Of a stretch of DNA of 7,463 bases, positions 1-6,036 are shown piece after piece. The notes beneath the pieces were generated by a model. It ran no database searches. It was given only the letters and a program-made list of their open reading frames with translations, and was not told the DNA's origin. The stretch is taken from positions 1-7,463 of the forward strand of contig JAEURE010000128.1 of the NCBI GenBank assembly GCA_016789485.1, in the 5' to 3' direction. The position numbers were made by a program, and so were the translations under genes. The stretch's first letter is position 1; each line of letters opens with the position of its first letter. This DNA is from Anaerolineales bacterium. Lineage in GTDB: Bacteria; Chloroflexota; Anaerolineae; Anaerolineales; Villigracilaceae.

Positions 1-672
1 CACGGGCTTGCCAACGGTCACACGCGCCTTATATGCCCCGATGGCAAACAACACCAGCGCTGTCACCAACACAGACATCCACATACTTGCTGAAACAGAT
101 AAAAACAGGAAAGGTGCCGTCGGTATCAGTGAACCAATGATCGCAGAAAGCCCCACGACCCAGGCGGCACGGAAGGCGGTCTTGCGGTCGACTGGCGCAA
201 GCTTATGCTCTTCCGCCATCATAACAGCTACCCACACGTCCTTGTTCGCGGTGATCGTCTCCACAATATGCTCGAGCAATTCACCCTTAAATCCCTTGCT
301 TTCATAAATATCGCGGATCTCTTTTGTTTCGAGGTTTGGCGCTTCCTGAATGTGGCGATACTCGCGCTCACGTTCGCTTTGATACAGATCTGCGTCGGCA
401 AGTGTGGTGGTGTAGGCTACAGCGCCCATCGAAATGGATTCCGCAAAAGCAGTGGCAAGCCCGGCGACTAAAACGACGCGGGCATCGTTCGTGGCAGCTG
501 CAATTCCCAGAACTACACCAAGAACATTTACCAGCCCATCCTGAGCGCCCAGAATAAAGTCCGAAAGACCCGAAGCGCCTTTATGCGGGTCTGTTTTCGT
601 ATGATGCAAAACTTCGTTAATTATGTTATCAAGTGATGTAGAATTCATATCCATATCATACATTTCCATCAT
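1..672 (-). CDS. VIT1/CCC1-family Fe2+/Mn2+ transporter, partial (C-terminus beyond the left edge)
   Basis: The minus-strand frame stays open from 672 to base 1 (224 codons), so the C-terminus lies outside the window. The family moves ferrous iron or manganese across membranes, using a proton gradient in characterised members. Visible: a short N-tail; TM1 at about residues 36-60 with the signature AQDGLVNVLGVVLG and D45; TM2 at about 65-88 with AESISMGA and M82, matching the Asp and Met of the transport path in eucalyptus VIT1; then a charged, Glu-rich helical segment (about 98-158; E100, E110, E115, E118, MMAEE at 151-155) like the cytoplasmic metal-binding domain; then TM3 and TM4 at about 168-192 and 198-213. 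One more TM is expected beyond the edge. ATGs at 672, 669, 663, 654 and 648 are all possible starts, and an in-frame stop lies a few codons upstream of 672. It is divergent from the phosphodiesterase gene. Iron versus manganese cannot be decided. Confidence 0.92.
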   Translation of the reverse strand, partial: MMEMYDMDMNSTSLDNIINEVLHHTKTDPHKGASGLSDFILGAQDGLVNVLGVVLGIAAATNDARVVLVAGLATAFAESISMGAVAYTTTLADADLYQSEREREYRHIQEAPNLETKEIRDIYESKGFKGELLEHIVETITANKDVWVAVMMAEEHKLAPVDRKTAFRAAWVVGLSAIIGSLIPTAPFLFLSVSASMWMSVLVTALVLFAIGAYKARVTVGKPV

Positions 673-719
673 GTTTCTGATAATGGATAAATGTCACAGA
701 TATTAAAACCAATGGGGCC

Positions 720-747
720 TTGCCGCCCTATGTTTACTGTTTATGAT
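720..747 (+). promoter_or_regulatory. Possible sigma70-type promoter of the phosphodiesterase lipoprotein
   Basis: TTGCCG at 720-725 and TATGAT at 742-747 are separated by 16 bases. If used, transcription would begin around 753-756, almost at the ATG at 758, giving a very short or absent leader. This conflicts with use of the GGAAAA at 749-754 as a ribosome binding site. The divergent space to the transporter gene is only 85 bases and must also hold that gene's promoter, for which I see no clear match. Confidence 0.25.
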
Positions 748-757
748 TGGAAAATCC

Positions 758-1759
758 ATGAAATTTCGCAACCGCGCCCTATTTACCTTGATCTTTCTCT
801 TCCTCTTTGCCTGCCAGTTACCGGGCAAACCGGGAACTCCTTCAGCTACATCGACGCCATCCGCCACATCGACCCCGGCTTTCACTCCCACATTAACATT
901 AACCCCAACACTCACCATCACGCCGACACCTGCGCCTCTTGCACGCCGGGTGCTGATTCTATCCATTGACGGTTTGCGCCCCGACGCAATTTCGCTTGCG
1001 CCCATGCCAAACCTGATGGATTTGATGAGCAGCGGAGCCTACACTTTGTCAGCGCGGACGATCTACCCAAGCGCAACGCTCCCAGCTCACACATCCATGT
1101 TAAGCGGATTGTGCCCGCAAAAACACGGCGTCGATTGGAACGACTACATCCCTGAAAATGGCTTTGCACAAGTCACAGACATTTTCGACATCGCCCATGC
1201 AGCTGGCATGCAAACGGTCATGTATGTTGGCAAGGAAAAATTACGACAAATCACAGAGCCTTCCAGCACCGATATCTTTGAATACATCAACGACCGCGAC
1301 CTCATCATCACCGAAAAACTGATCGAGAATTTTCCTGCCGATTTTGACCTGATGTTCGTTCATTTTCCTACAGCCGATGGTATGGGACACGTTTATGGCT
1401 GGCTTTCAGGCGAGCAATTAAGCGTACTGTATCGCGCTGACCAGGCAATTGGCAACCTGCTCACAGAATTGGATGCGCGCGGTTTGCGCGAGGAAACCTT
1501 GATCATCGTCACATCCGATCATGGCGGACACGATACCACACACGGCTCCAGCCTGCCTGAAGATATGACCATTCCCTGGATCGCGGCAGGTGCGGGAATT
1601 CAGCCCGTACAGTTGATAACTCAAGTCCAGACCGTGGATACAGCCGCTACAGCGGCATTCGCGCTCGGCTTGCCGCTTCCAGCAGAATGGGACGGCATCC
1701 CCGTCTATGAAGCTTTTGGACTGCCCATTGGAAATCCTTCACAACCTTGTCCAAAATAA
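758..1759 (+). CDS. Lipoprotein of the type I phosphodiesterase / nucleotide pyrophosphatase (alkaline phosphatase) superfamily
   Basis: A 333-residue exported protein predicted to hydrolyse phosphodiester or phosphomonoester bonds outside the cell. It opens with a basic segment (KFRNR), a hydrophobic core and a lipobox LFAC, with C19 as the lipidated residue. A Thr/Pro-rich tether follows (about 27-60), then the catalytic domain (about 64-325). Metal and catalytic residues are all recognisable: D71 in LSIDGLRPD, nucleophile T107 in SATLPAHTSM, D207 and H211 in ADGMGHVYG, D254 and H255 in TSDHGGHD, and H262 in THGS. This is the two-zinc NPP-like set, so the enzyme should be active; the substrate cannot be read from sequence. 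An in-frame ATG at 743 exists, but the ATG at 758 follows a GGAAAA and gives a cleaner signal peptide. The stop lies inside a strong terminator. The gene converges with another phosphoesterase-fold lipoprotein. Confidence 0.93.
   Translation: MKFRNRALFTLIFLFLFACQLPGKPGTPSATSTPSATSTPAFTPTLTLTPTLTITPTPAPLARRVLILSIDGLRPDAISLAPMPNLMDLMSSGAYTLSARTIYPSATLPAHTSMLSGLCPQKHGVDWNDYIPENGFAQVTDIFDIAHAAGMQTVMYVGKEKLRQITEPSSTDIFEYINDRDLIITEKLIENFPADFDLMFVHFPTADGMGHVYGWLSGEQLSVLYRADQAIGNLLTELDARGLREETLIIVTSDHGGHDTTHGSSLPEDMTIPWIAAGAGIQPVQLITQVQTVDTAATAAFALGLPLPAEWDGIPVYEAFGLPIGNPSQPCPK
836..937 (+). repeat. Thr/Pro-rich low-complexity linker with short in-frame repeats
   Basis: This stretch of the phosphodiesterase gene encodes a tether of repeated TPSATS, TPTLT and TPTP units; the DNA itself is locally repetitive (the acatcgac motif occurs twice near 850-872). 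It links the lipid anchor to the catalytic domain, as in many surface lipoproteins of Anaerolineae. Such repeats can change length by slippage between strains. Confidence 0.8.
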
Positions 1760-1793
1760 AAATATCCCCTGCGCCAAACAGGGGATATTTTTA
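1757..1793. terminator. Bidirectional intrinsic terminator between convergent genes
   Basis: Fifteen consecutive base pairs (1757-1771 with 1779-1793) enclose the 7-base loop cgccaaa. The core CCCCTG/CAGGGG is flanked by an A-run on the left and a T-run on the right, so RNA from either strand ends in a U-rich tail. The left arm begins at the TAA stop of the phosphodiesterase gene. The converging EEP lipoprotein gene ends 84 bases to the right and can use the same hairpin. Confidence 0.9.
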
Positions 1794-1877
1794 TTTTTCC
1801 ATTGAGTTGCAGAGGATCTTCTTGATGCAAGGGCAGAGTCCGCCCAAACCAAATAGGATAATTATTTATTCATCCTT

Positions 1878-2828
1878 TTACGGGAAATAGAAATCAACTG
1901 CCAGCGGAGAATGATCCGACAGGTTTCTCATCACATTTTTAGGCAGGAAAGGTTCGGCGCTTACCTTTGGCAATATATAGAATTGAACATCCTGCATGGA
2001 CTGAGTCACCCACATATGATCAACCTGGCTTACATCCGCAAAGAAGGACAGCCCTGCATCCACCAGAATGGGCGGGCATGCGATTTCGCTGGTGGAATAT
2101 CCCATGATCACTCCGGGAGGCGGAAGGCTCATATCGCCCATCAGGATCGCCTGGCTGCCAATAAAGGGCTCCATTGCCTTGACAATATTATCCACGTTCT
2201 TGCATCCATCCACATCAAAATTGTGGAAAAGTTGGGTGGCAAAAACCTGAACGGATGCCCCGCCTTCTGTGACCACCTCGGCACGAACCAGACAATTCGC
2301 CACATCGGAATAGGTTTCAGAACTCTTAATTTCCAGCTTGGAAAATAAAACAAGATCATATGTATTGCCGTTATTATCCACGGAAGCAGCATCGGCATTG
2401 CAATAAACATATTCCATGCCAAGATCGCCGGCAACCTGTTTCACGATGGCAAAATCATCAGCACCCCAGCCGTTCGCTTCCTGAACGGCAAGCACATCAG
2501 CGTTATATGCCTGTAAAGCAGATATGATCTCGGTTAATTTATCCCGCCCGCCATCCTGAATGTTGTAACTCATGAAACGGACAGCTCCCTGATGGGTTTG
2601 CAGTGCCTCGGCAGTGGCCGTCAGTGCTGAACCGCCCGGGACAGTGGCCGTTACATAAGGCGTCTGTGTCGGAATGGTCCTTGTCGGAGTATCCTCGATG
2701 ATCCTTGCTCCTTCGGGGATCTTTGGCCCGCCGCAGGCTTGTATCAAAGCCATTGCCAACACAATGAAGAAGCTTGTCTTTACCCACCTTTTATACTGGC
2801 TGTTCTTTTTTAGGTTAATGTCACTCAT
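1878..2828 (-). CDS. Endonuclease/exonuclease/phosphatase (EEP) fold lipoprotein with altered catalytic positions
   Basis: A 316-residue exported lipoprotein: N-terminal KRWVK, hydrophobic core, lipobox IQAC with C32 lipidated, a Thr/Pro-rich tether (about 46-65), then an EEP domain (about 82-316). EEP enzymes cut phosphodiester or phosphate ester bonds with a divalent metal. Recognisable motifs are FMSYNIQ (N89), LAVQEANGW (E117), YDLVLFSK, LMGDMS (D232), VDHMWV (D270) and LSDHSPL (D305, H306). Two positions differ from the usual pattern: the Thr-His-Leu motif reads ATQLFHN (Q199 for His), and the GDxN motif ends in Ser (S234 for Asn). Activity may be altered or lost. The start is the ATG at 2828, preceded by GAGGAG at a 6-base spacing; an upstream start at 2864 lacks such a site. 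It could be a nuclease, a sphingomyelinase-like esterase or a binding protein. Confidence 0.88.
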   Translation of the reverse strand: MSDINLKKNSQYKRWVKTSFFIVLAMALIQACGGPKIPEGARIIEDTPTRTIPTQTPYVTATVPGGSALTATAEALQTHQGAVRFMSYNIQDGGRDKLTEIISALQAYNADVLAVQEANGWGADDFAIVKQVAGDLGMEYVYCNADAASVDNNGNTYDLVLFSKLEIKSSETYSDVANCLVRAEVVTEGGASVQVFATQLFHNFDVDGCKNVDNIVKAMEPFIGSQAILMGDMSLPPPGVIMGYSTSEIACPPILVDAGLSFFADVSQVDHMWVTQSMQDVQFYILPKVSAEPFLPKNVMRNLSDHSPLAVDFYFP

Positions 2829-2890
2829 ACGAATCTCCTCATTTCCTCTATTTGGTTTTCGCACATTGCTTGCACCCTATGGAAGCGCTT

Positions 2891-2896
2891 ATTATA
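2891..2896 (-). promoter_or_regulatory. Probable -10 element (TATAAT) of the EEP lipoprotein gene
   Basis: A perfect TATAAT on the minus strand lies 62 bases upstream of the ATG at 2828. No good -35 box is seen at 16-18 bases. The 8-base palindrome AAGCGCTT (2883-2890) sits directly downstream, where transcription would start, and could be an operator. The rest of the intergenic stretch 2829-3035 holds nothing else I can support; no clear terminator for the upstream cyclase gene is visible. Confidence 0.4.
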
Positions 2897-3035
2897 AAAG
2901 ATTACAGCCATTTGAGAGACTTTTTGGGGGGAATTTCACGATTTTCTCATGAGGAAATAAGGGAACTGCGCATCCCTCCGCCCTGAAAGCTGACACTGTC
3001 CGAACAGCGGAACTTTCACCGCAACAGGGAATCGA

Positions 3036-4586
3036 TCATCCCAATTCTGGTTTCCAGACAACGATGCAGTTGCGCCCGGATGCTTTTGCTTTATACAAAG
3101 ATCTATCCGCTTTCTGCAAGAGTCTTTCCAATGTATCTTCTTCACCAATAATAAGCTCCGTCACGCCCATACTGATGGTTGTGTGAAATTTCGTCAAATT
3201 GGAATTGATTTCCGTTGCCTCAAGAATTTCCCTTAACCGCCCGGCCAGTTTAGCAGCGACTTTCAAGCTGGTTTCAGGCAGGAGAAGGGCAAATTCTTCG
3301 CCGCCGAGGCGTGCAAATATATCCATTTTCCTGGTGTTATCACTGCATATATTCTTCAAGGCAATAAGCGCCTGATCACCGCCAGCATGTCCGTAACGGT
3401 CATTGATCTTTTTAAAATAATCCATATCCATCAGGATCAGGGAGAGATGTCTTTTATATCTCTTTGCGCGGTGAATTTCCTTTTGGGCAAGTTCCATGAA
3501 GTGACCGCGATTGACCGCCCCGGTCAATGCGTCTCGTGTGGCCAGCAGATGCAGCTCGTGCTGGATCTTTTTCAACTTGGTAATATCATGCAAAAGGATG
3601 ACATGACCGATATCCCTCCCTTTTTCGTTTGTGATCGGCGAGACTCGCATATCGAGATAAGTTTTATTTCTTCCCCCCAATTCGATCTCCGTTTGCGGAC
3701 TGCTAAACTCAGGCTGGTCTTTTCGATGGTGCCTGCTGTTTTGAAAAGCCTGTTCGACAGGTTTTCCGATCATAGGTTCAGAGATCTTGAGCAACTGCAT
3801 GGCGGTTGGATTAATATCCACAATGCGGTTTTGGGAATCGACCACCACAACGCCGTCCGTCATTTTTTCGACAAGGATATCCCTTGCCACGGGGACAATA
3901 TCAAGGAGCTGATACCGATGCAGTCCATAAGCAAAGGCAACGGCAGCGACTGTAAATGAGAAGGGGGTGTTATCTGCGCCGGGAAGCGGATTCAACCCGG
4001 CAACAAAGATGATGCTGTTTAACCAGGTGACACCAATGCCAAGAAGGATAATCCCAACCTGCCTGCGGTACAAACCCGAAGACCGCATAAACGTCCGCAC
4101 GAGCAGGGCGGTGGCGAGCAGCATCAGGGAGTAGGAAAAAATAACGTTGAACCAGAAAACAGGTCCGGCGTCCAGAATGACCGCACTATTCTCCACTCGT
4201 TTGCCGGCAAAGAAAAGTCCATGATACGAGTCTGTGAAAAGACAGGCCAGCACGATCACAGGCTCAAGAAAAATAAGAATCGCAAGCGGACGTTTAAGCC
4301 ATCGGGAGCGGTTGGTTATATTGAGCGTGAAAACAAAAAAGGCCGTAGGAACGGTTACAACGCCGAGATAGGTGATATCCAGCCAGAAGTATTTCGTAGG
4401 ACCGGGGGTGTTTGCCCAGAAAATGCCGTATGTAATGTCCCACCAGGCAAGGGCGAGCAGCAGGATCATCAATGCGTTGGCGCCCGCTGCGTTTCGCCGC
4501 GTTTGCAAGGTCATGACCGCGACAAGCAAACAGACTGTCCCTGCGATCATTAACAACGCGCTGTACGTAATGTTTGGAGGAGACAC
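3036..4586 (-). CDS. Membrane diguanylate cyclase: 7TM sensor - PAS - GGDEF
   Basis: A 516-residue inner-membrane protein that should make c-di-GMP from two GTP. Residues 1-225 form about seven hydrophobic helices, matching the 7TM N-terminal sensor region found on bacterial histidine kinases and cyclases. A PAS domain follows (about 235-340; GVVVVDSQNRIVDINPTA, ending HVILLHDITKLKK), then a GGDEF domain (about 345-512) starting with RDALTGAVNR. The active site is intact: GGEEF at 428-432, the metal-ligand region MDMDYFKKIND (D387, D389) and the nucleotide-contact H400/D404 region. R419-x-x-D422 lies five residues before GGEEF, the standard inhibitory I-site, so product feedback is expected. 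No EAL or HD-GYP domain is present. The start is GTG at 4586 with a weak AGAAGAAGAAA upstream; an in-frame stop 7 codons earlier limits alternatives. The ligand sensed by the 7TM part is unknown. Confidence 0.95.
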   Translation of the reverse strand: MSPPNITYSALLMIAGTVCLLVAVMTLQTRRNAAGANALMILLLALAWWDITYGIFWANTPGPTKYFWLDITYLGVVTVPTAFFVFTLNITNRSRWLKRPLAILIFLEPVIVLACLFTDSYHGLFFAGKRVENSAVILDAGPVFWFNVIFSYSLMLLATALLVRTFMRSSGLYRRQVGIILLGIGVTWLNSIIFVAGLNPLPGADNTPFSFTVAAVAFAYGLHRYQLLDIVPVARDILVEKMTDGVVVVDSQNRIVDINPTAMQLLKISEPMIGKPVEQAFQNSRHHRKDQPEFSSPQTEIELGGRNKTYLDMRVSPITNEKGRDIGHVILLHDITKLKKIQHELHLLATRDALTGAVNRGHFMELAQKEIHRAKRYKRHLSLILMDMDYFKKINDRYGHAGGDQALIALKNICSDNTRKMDIFARLGGEEFALLLPETSLKVAAKLAGRLREILEATEINSNLTKFHTTISMGVTELIIGEEDTLERLLQKADRSLYKAKASGRNCIVVWKPELG

Positions 4587-4610
4587 TATTCGATTTTCTT
4601 CTTCTCAGTA

Positions 4611-4616
4611 ATTGTA
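4611..4616 (-). promoter_or_regulatory. Probable -10 element (TACAAT) of the diguanylate cyclase gene
   Basis: TACAAT on the minus strand lies 24 bases before the GTG start. There is no TTGACA-like box at 16-18 bases; instead an inverted repeat (4635-4653) occupies that place, which would suit a promoter depending on or blocked by a bound regulator. Position and match to consensus are seen; use is inferred. Confidence 0.4.
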
Positions 4617-4634
4617 CCGCCCCGCATCATAGGG

Positions 4635-4653
4635 AACATGGTTATTCCATGTT
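4635..4653. repeat. Inverted repeat AACATGG-N5-CCATGTT, candidate operator
   Basis: Two perfect 7-base arms (4635-4641 and 4647-4653) flank ttatt. The repeat is centred about 40 bases upstream of the likely start site of the cyclase transcript, over the -35 region. A T-run at 4660-4665 follows on the plus strand, but no plus-strand gene ends here, so a terminator role is less likely. In the minus direction it could also weakly terminate the small membrane protein gene ending at 4707, though no U-tract follows. Confidence 0.45.
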
Positions 4654-4706
4654 AGAAAGTTTTTTAGCGCAAACCATCCGATCAGGGTTGCGCCATCTCG
4701 TTATGA

Positions 4707-5057
4707 TCAAAATCGGGAATTCCATAACGTATCCGCAGCGATGATGGAGAGGAGAAACGACCCAAAGGCAGAAATAACACCCAGAGTTGTGCCCGCCAAA
4801 ATGGAGAGGATGACCGCCAGGACTTTGTTCCAATTAAATTTCTCAATAAACAGCCGGGTCAACCGGCTTGCAAGGATGGCGGAGAGGATCAACCCGCTCC
4901 CCTGACAAATCAGCGAGATCGCGATGGCCGCGTTGCCTTCACGTTCACCATAGCCATTTAGTGCGAGAACCGTGAATAAGAACGCAACGATACCAAGCAG
5001 GATGAGGGAAATTACAGTAAGAACAACCGAAATGATGGAAAGGGTTTTAGTGGTCAT
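4707..5057 (-). CDS. Small membrane protein of unknown function, three predicted TM helices
   Basis: 116 residues, mostly hydrophobic. Likely helices are at about 8-33, 43-65 and 79-107, with charged loops GYGEREGN (35-42) and RLTRLFIEKFNWNK (65-78). There is no signal peptide cleavage site, catalytic motif or recognised family. The ATG at 5057 follows GGAG with a 7-base spacing. It begins 20 bases after the stop of the DUF6176-type gene, so the two are probably cotranscribed. Function is not recognised; the pairing might suggest a membrane partner of that protein, but this is only inferred. Confidence 0.8.
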   Translation of the reverse strand: MTTKTLSIISVVLTVISLILLGIVAFLFTVLALNGYGEREGNAAIAISLICQGSGLILSAILASRLTRLFIEKFNWNKVLAVILSILAGTTLGVISAFGSFLLSIIAADTLWNSRF

Positions 5058-5077
5058 GGCTTATCTCCAAAGTGGTT

Positions 5078-5488
5078 TTATTCGGGGCGATAGCGGACGA
5101 TCTCTCTCCGCTCAAAGTTGGTGATGCTTGCAGACGGATTTTCCCAGCCCATGGCTTGAGCAATGTCCGCGGGGACCATTACCACCTGAGGCTGGGACTC
5201 GTGCGCACCATACGTGTGGTCGATGCATTCATCATGAAACGCAATATGCTTGTGATCCAATTCAAATGGCGAAGTTATGACAAGTTCGCCCGCTTCGCCA
5301 TGCACCTCGAACCAATAAAGATATTCTTCGCCGTCGATCATTTCACGAAAAATAACTTCAATCTTCATCTGCTCGCGGTCCAGGGTTTGGATTACTTCGC
5401 TCATATTATCGTTGAGCATCTTCAACCATTCATCAACACGCGTTGACTTACCTGCCTTCACTCGAAAACGGGATAATTCTACTTTCAT
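5078..5488 (-). CDS. DUF6176-family protein, function unknown
   Basis: 136 residues, soluble, with no signal peptide or TM helix. The sequence matches my recollection of the DUF6176 family: VELSRFRVKAGK at 3-14, DEWLKMLN at 19-26, EQMKIEVIFRE at 39-49, GEEYLYWFEV at 53-62 and a terminal DHKHIAFHDECID at 78-90 rich in His, Asp and Cys. A tail of about 46 residues (91-136) follows, probably outside the family core. The pattern of short strands with one long helix suggests a dimeric alpha-beta barrel-like small fold, but this is not established from the sequence. A TTG 33 bases upstream (5521) would also be in frame; the ATG at 5488 puts the start exactly at the conserved VEL-RF motif and has AAGGA upstream at a long spacing. 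First gene of a likely two-gene unit. Confidence 0.85.
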   Translation of the reverse strand: MKVELSRFRVKAGKSTRVDEWLKMLNDNMSEVIQTLDREQMKIEVIFREMIDGEEYLYWFEVHGEAGELVITSPFELDHKHIAFHDECIDHTYGAHESQPQVVMVPADIAQAMGWENPSASITNFERREIVRYRPE

Positions 5489-5546
5489 AACAGCTTTTAT
5501 CCTTATATTTTCAAACTTCAAGTCTATTTTACTTCCCTTGATAAAT

Positions 5547-5586
5547 CAAAAGGAGATGAGCATTATATAATGCTCATCTCCTTTTG
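5547..5586. terminator. Perfect 40-base palindrome, probable terminator of the SRPBCC gene
   Basis: Every base from 5547 to 5586 pairs with its mirror: arms CAAAAGGAGATGAGCATTAT and its reverse complement, meeting at a central TATA. It starts 20 bases after the stop of the minus-strand SRPBCC gene and lies between that gene and the DUF6176-type gene. The 3' arm ends in TTTTG followed by an A/T-rich stretch, so the U-tail is short. It is much longer than a typical terminator stem and reads the same on both strands, so a protein-binding role is possible. Confidence 0.7.
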
Positions 5587-5606
5587 GAAGGACATCTTTT
5601 GCGAAA

Positions 5607-6023
5607 TTATTTTTCCGCTTGCTTTTTGAGTGCAGCTACAAAACCCTTGAAATTATCAGTCAGGTCAGGGATGTTTTTCCCAAACACTGGAAGCAACAAC
5701 CCGCTGAAAATCTCCTCTGTGTAAAATGTTGTCAGTCCATTGTCGGCAGGAGTTAATATGTGTGTGCGTTCGGATTTGAAAAGTCCCAACGGCATGCCTC
5801 CTGTGAGAACCATCTTTTTGCAAGGCTCAAATACAGTTACTTTTACAGGGAATGCCTGGGGGCTGAATTTGGTAAAGAATTTCACCGTTTCACCCAAGGC
5901 AAGTTTTCCTTCAATATGATCCATGCTCAAATCCCAGGCTGGATATCCGCTTGCATCTGACAGGATCCTCCAGATGGTTTCAGGAGAAGCATTGATTGTG
6001 GTTGATGCACCATATGTTTTCAT
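5607..6023 (-). CDS. SRPBCC (START/polyketide-cyclase-like) domain protein
   Basis: 138 residues. The opening TTINASPETIWRILSDAS, followed by YPAWD at 27-31, is the classic N-terminal signature of the SRPBCC/polyketide cyclase 2 type. A run of beta strands follows (GETVKFFTKF, FPVKVTVFEPCKKMVLTGG, TFYTEEIFSG), closing with the long C-terminal helix LTDNFKGFVAALKKQAEK. Such proteins bind hydrophobic ligands in a deep pocket; many are of unknown substrate, and some relate to toxin antidotes or stress proteins. The start ATG at 6023 has AAAGGAG at an 8-base spacing. That site touches the stop codon of the DUF1801 gene 13 bases upstream, so the two are very likely cotranscribed. A perfect palindrome lies just after the stop. 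Confidence 0.9.
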   Translation of the reverse strand: MKTYGASTTINASPETIWRILSDASGYPAWDLSMDHIEGKLALGETVKFFTKFSPQAFPVKVTVFEPCKKMVLTGGMPLGLFKSERTHILTPADNGLTTFYTEEIFSGLLLPVFGKNIPDLTDNFKGFVAALKKQAEK

Positions 6024-6036
6024 TTATAAAACTCCT

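Noticed and set aside
8..557. Plus-strand open frames across the left end (for example 8-307, 205-471, 324-557)
   Set aside because: They lie antisense to the transporter gene, whose minus-strand protein is clearly a VIT1/CCC1 member. Their translations show no family features.
1855..1875. AGGAT...ATCCT inverted repeat just after the EEP lipoprotein stop
   Set aside because: Only five pairs with a long A/T loop and no U-tract; the strong hairpin at 1757-1793 explains termination better.
2936..3148. A 70-codon minus-strand frame spanning the end of the cyclase gene
   Set aside because: It overlaps the conserved GGDEF C-terminus out of frame. A frameshifted extension was considered, but the cyclase ends at the family's usual length.
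3387..3959. A 190-codon plus-strand open frame antisense to the cyclase gene
   Set aside because: Its translation has no recognisable motif, and it overlaps the well-supported PAS-GGDEF region. It arises from codon structure of the opposite strand.
4642..4833. A 63-codon minus-strand frame between the small membrane protein and cyclase genes
   Set aside because: Most of it overlaps the membrane protein gene in another frame; it has Trp/His/Pro-rich random composition and no ribosome binding site.
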